NCBI GenBank assembly: GCA_003229345.1
Contig: QIDN01000188.1
Coordinates: forward strand, 1 to 7,990
Reading direction: 5' to 3'
Origin: Nitrospirota bacterium
GTDB lineage: Bacteria; Nitrospinota; Nitrospinia; Nitrospinales; Nitrospinaceae
DNA length: 7,990 nucleotides
Below, in pieces: positions 6,652-7,990 of the stretch; the stretch's first letter is position 1; each line of letters starts with the position of its first letter. The translations under genes were made by a program, and so were the position numbers. The notes below the pieces were generated by a model. The model saw only the letters and a program-made list of their open reading frames with translations, had not been told where the DNA came from and searched no databases.

Positions 6652-7467
6652 TCACGACAAAAGGACTAAAACCTCTTCCAAGCGCCCGAAATCTGCGCTG
6701 GGAGCGATAGTAATTTCCTGAAACAGCCCCTGGGTTGCTTTGGTTATACTGACAACGGTTCCCATCACCAATCCCTTGGGATAGACGCCTCCCAACCCTG
6801 AAGAAATAACTTGGTCGCCCACATTGACCTCGGCGGTGATGGGCACGTATTTCATTTCACAAAATTCCATTCCTGTTCCAACGACGATTCCAGCAACGCG
6901 GTCGTCACTGAACAGGGTATCCACTGAACTCCGGCCATCCACGATGAGCATGACTTTGGAGGTATTAAGTCCGGCCTGAATCACATGGCCCACGACGCCC
7001 CCATTGGTGACCACCGCCAGGTTTTCCTTGATCCCGTCCTGAGTGCCTTTGTTGATGAAGACCACTCGCGCCCACTGGGTCGCATCTCGTCCTATCACCT
7101 CGGCGACGACAGATTTCAACTGGCGTTCTTTCTGATACTCCATCAAATTACCGACACGGTCTCTTTGACGGAGTTCTTCACGCAGTTCGTTATTCTGCCG
7201 GATCAGTTTGTCGATTTCATGTTTGAGTTTTTCGTTTTCCTCGGAAACTGCAACCGCAAGCAGATAATGGTCCACAACATCGCTGGCGGAATCCAAGGTA
7301 AGAGTGATAAGGTTTTGAACAGGGGAAACCACCCACATCAGCGCGGTCTCTAAGATGGTGGGAGATTGCGACCGCTTGACGCCAAAGGTCATCAAGGCAA
7401 ACGAAGCCAAAACCAGCGACACGAGAATTATTATATTTTTACGACCACTGAGTTTCTTTCGCCACAC
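6652..7467 (-). CDS. mreC: MreC, rod-shape-determining periplasmic scaffold
   Basis: MreC is a single-pass inner-membrane protein whose periplasmic part binds and activates PBP2 and links it to MreB filaments. The 271-residue product shows the standard order: a short basic N-terminus (residues 3-10), a membrane helix at about 11-30, a charged coiled coil at about 70-104, and a beta-barrel C-terminal region from about 118 to 270. That region includes the family-typical VTNGGVVGHV block and a VDGRSSV stretch. The start is a GTG just 1 base after the mreB TAA. I see no Shine-Dalgarno sequence in the last 25 bases of mreB, so translation probably depends on ribosomes finishing mreB. Length and architecture are normal. 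Confidence 0.95.
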   Translation of the reverse strand: MWRKKLSGRKNIIILVSLVLASFALMTFGVKRSQSPTILETALMWVVSPVQNLITLTLDSASDVVDHYLLAVAVSEENEKLKHEIDKLIRQNNELREELRQRDRVGNLMEYQKERQLKSVVAEVIGRDATQWARVVFINKGTQDGIKENLAVVTNGGVVGHVIQAGLNTSKVMLIVDGRSSVDTLFSDDRVAGIVVGTGMEFCEMKYVPITAEVNVGDQVISSGLGGVYPKGLVMGTVVSITKATQGLFQEITIAPSADFGRLEEVLVLLS

Positions 7468-7468
7468 T

Positions 7469-7990
7469 TTAAAACGTTACTTTTTTAAGGAGTTTAGGAT
7501 CTGACAATAGTTTTCCGGCACCCAGCGCCACAGCAGAAAGGGGATCTTCCGCCAGGGTAATGGGAAGTCCGGTTGATTCCCGCAGCAAAATATCCAGACC
7601 CTTGATGAGAGAACCACCCCCGGTGACCACTACTCCTTTATCCACAATATCCGCCGCCAGTTCCGGAGGTGTTCGCTCCAAGGCGATTTTGACAGATTCA
7701 ACAATCGTACTGAATGTTTCCTGCAAAGCTTCTCGAATTTCCTCATCGGAAATGACAAGGGTCTTGGGAATGCCTGCCACCAAGTCCCGCCCTTTGACTT
7801 CCATGGTGATTCGCTGTTCCAGAGGATAGGCTGAGCCTATTTTAATTTTAACTTCTTCCGCCGTTCGCTCGCCGATCAATAGGTTGTATTTACGCTTCAC
7901 ATAGTTGACAATGGCTTCGTCCATTTCATCACCGGCAACACGCACCGACTTGCTGTAGACGATCCCGGACATGGAAATAATGGCGACCTC
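7469..7990 (-). CDS. mreB: MreB, actin-like cell-shape protein (C-terminal half only)
   Basis: MreB polymerises on ATP into membrane-bound filaments that guide the peptidoglycan synthases. The window holds the last 173 codons plus the TAA stop. The frame stays open to the right edge (EVAIIS precedes the internal Met at 7970-7972), so that Met is not the start and the N-terminal half lies outside. The visible part carries typical MreB features: the GDEMDEAI region, the GERTAEEVKIKIG stretch, the phosphate/adenosine-binding VVTGGG motif, and an AEDPLSAVALGAG tail. MreB proteins are usually about 340-350 residues, so about half is missing because of the window edge, not a deletion. It is the first visible gene of the leftward shape operon; the promoter should lie beyond the window. 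Confidence 0.97.
   Translation of the reverse strand, partial: EVAIISMSGIVYSKSVRVAGDEMDEAIVNYVKRKYNLLIGERTAEEVKIKIGSAYPLEQRITMEVKGRDLVAGIPKTLVISDEEIREALQETFSTIVESVKIALERTPPELAADIVDKGVVVTGGGSLIKGLDILLRESTGLPITLAEDPLSAVALGAGKLLSDPKLLKKVTF

Noticed and set aside
1..7990. Mobile elements, CRISPR arrays, tRNA or rRNA genes, toxin-antitoxin or defence systems
   Set aside because: No transposase, integrase, regularly spaced repeats, tRNA-like folds or defence-type domains are visible. Nearly all the sequence is accounted for by conserved housekeeping genes.

Overview
This window holds chromosomal housekeeping genes from a Gram-negative, probably rod-shaped bacterium. Base composition looks close to 50% GC by eye. 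It carries most of a cell-shape operon (mreB-mreC-mreD-mrdA), which implies MreB-directed side-wall growth. It also carries the DNA-repair gene uvrB, a PilZ-domain gene and a TraB/PrgY-family membrane protein gene. The mix fits a Desulfobacterota-, Nitrospinota- or Nitrospirota-like organism, but that placement is an impression from protein style and gene content, not a search result.

Layout from left to right. Positions 1-66 are the edge, with nothing assignable. Positions 67-1272 (minus) encode the TraB/PrgY-family protein. Positions 1273-1484 are a 212-base divergent intergenic region with three short dyad symmetries. Positions 1485-3476 (plus) encode UvrB. Positions 3469-4134 (minus) encode a PilZ protein whose stop overlaps the uvrB stop tail to tail by 8 bases. 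Positions 4135-4248 are a short gap. From 4249 to the right edge, all on minus and so transcribed from right to left, lie mrdA (PBP2), mreD, mreC and the C-terminal half of mreB, which runs off the window.

The shape genes are packed as a single transcription unit: mreB and mreC are 1 base apart, mreC and mreD 13 bases apart, and mreD and mrdA overlap by 4 bases. MreB (cytoplasmic actin-like filament), MreC and MreD (membrane and periplasmic scaffold) and PBP2 (transpeptidase) form the elongasome, which inserts peptidoglycan along the cell side. The usual next gene, rodA (the glycosyltransferase partner of PBP2), is absent here. The next gene on the strand is the PilZ protein, a probable cyclic-di-GMP receptor. 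That is the most interesting contextual point, because it could place second-messenger sensing next to wall elongation.

I see no mobile element, CRISPR array, RNA gene or obviously foreign segment. I found no convincing new system. The findings below are modest points of gene order, candidate operators and motif variation.
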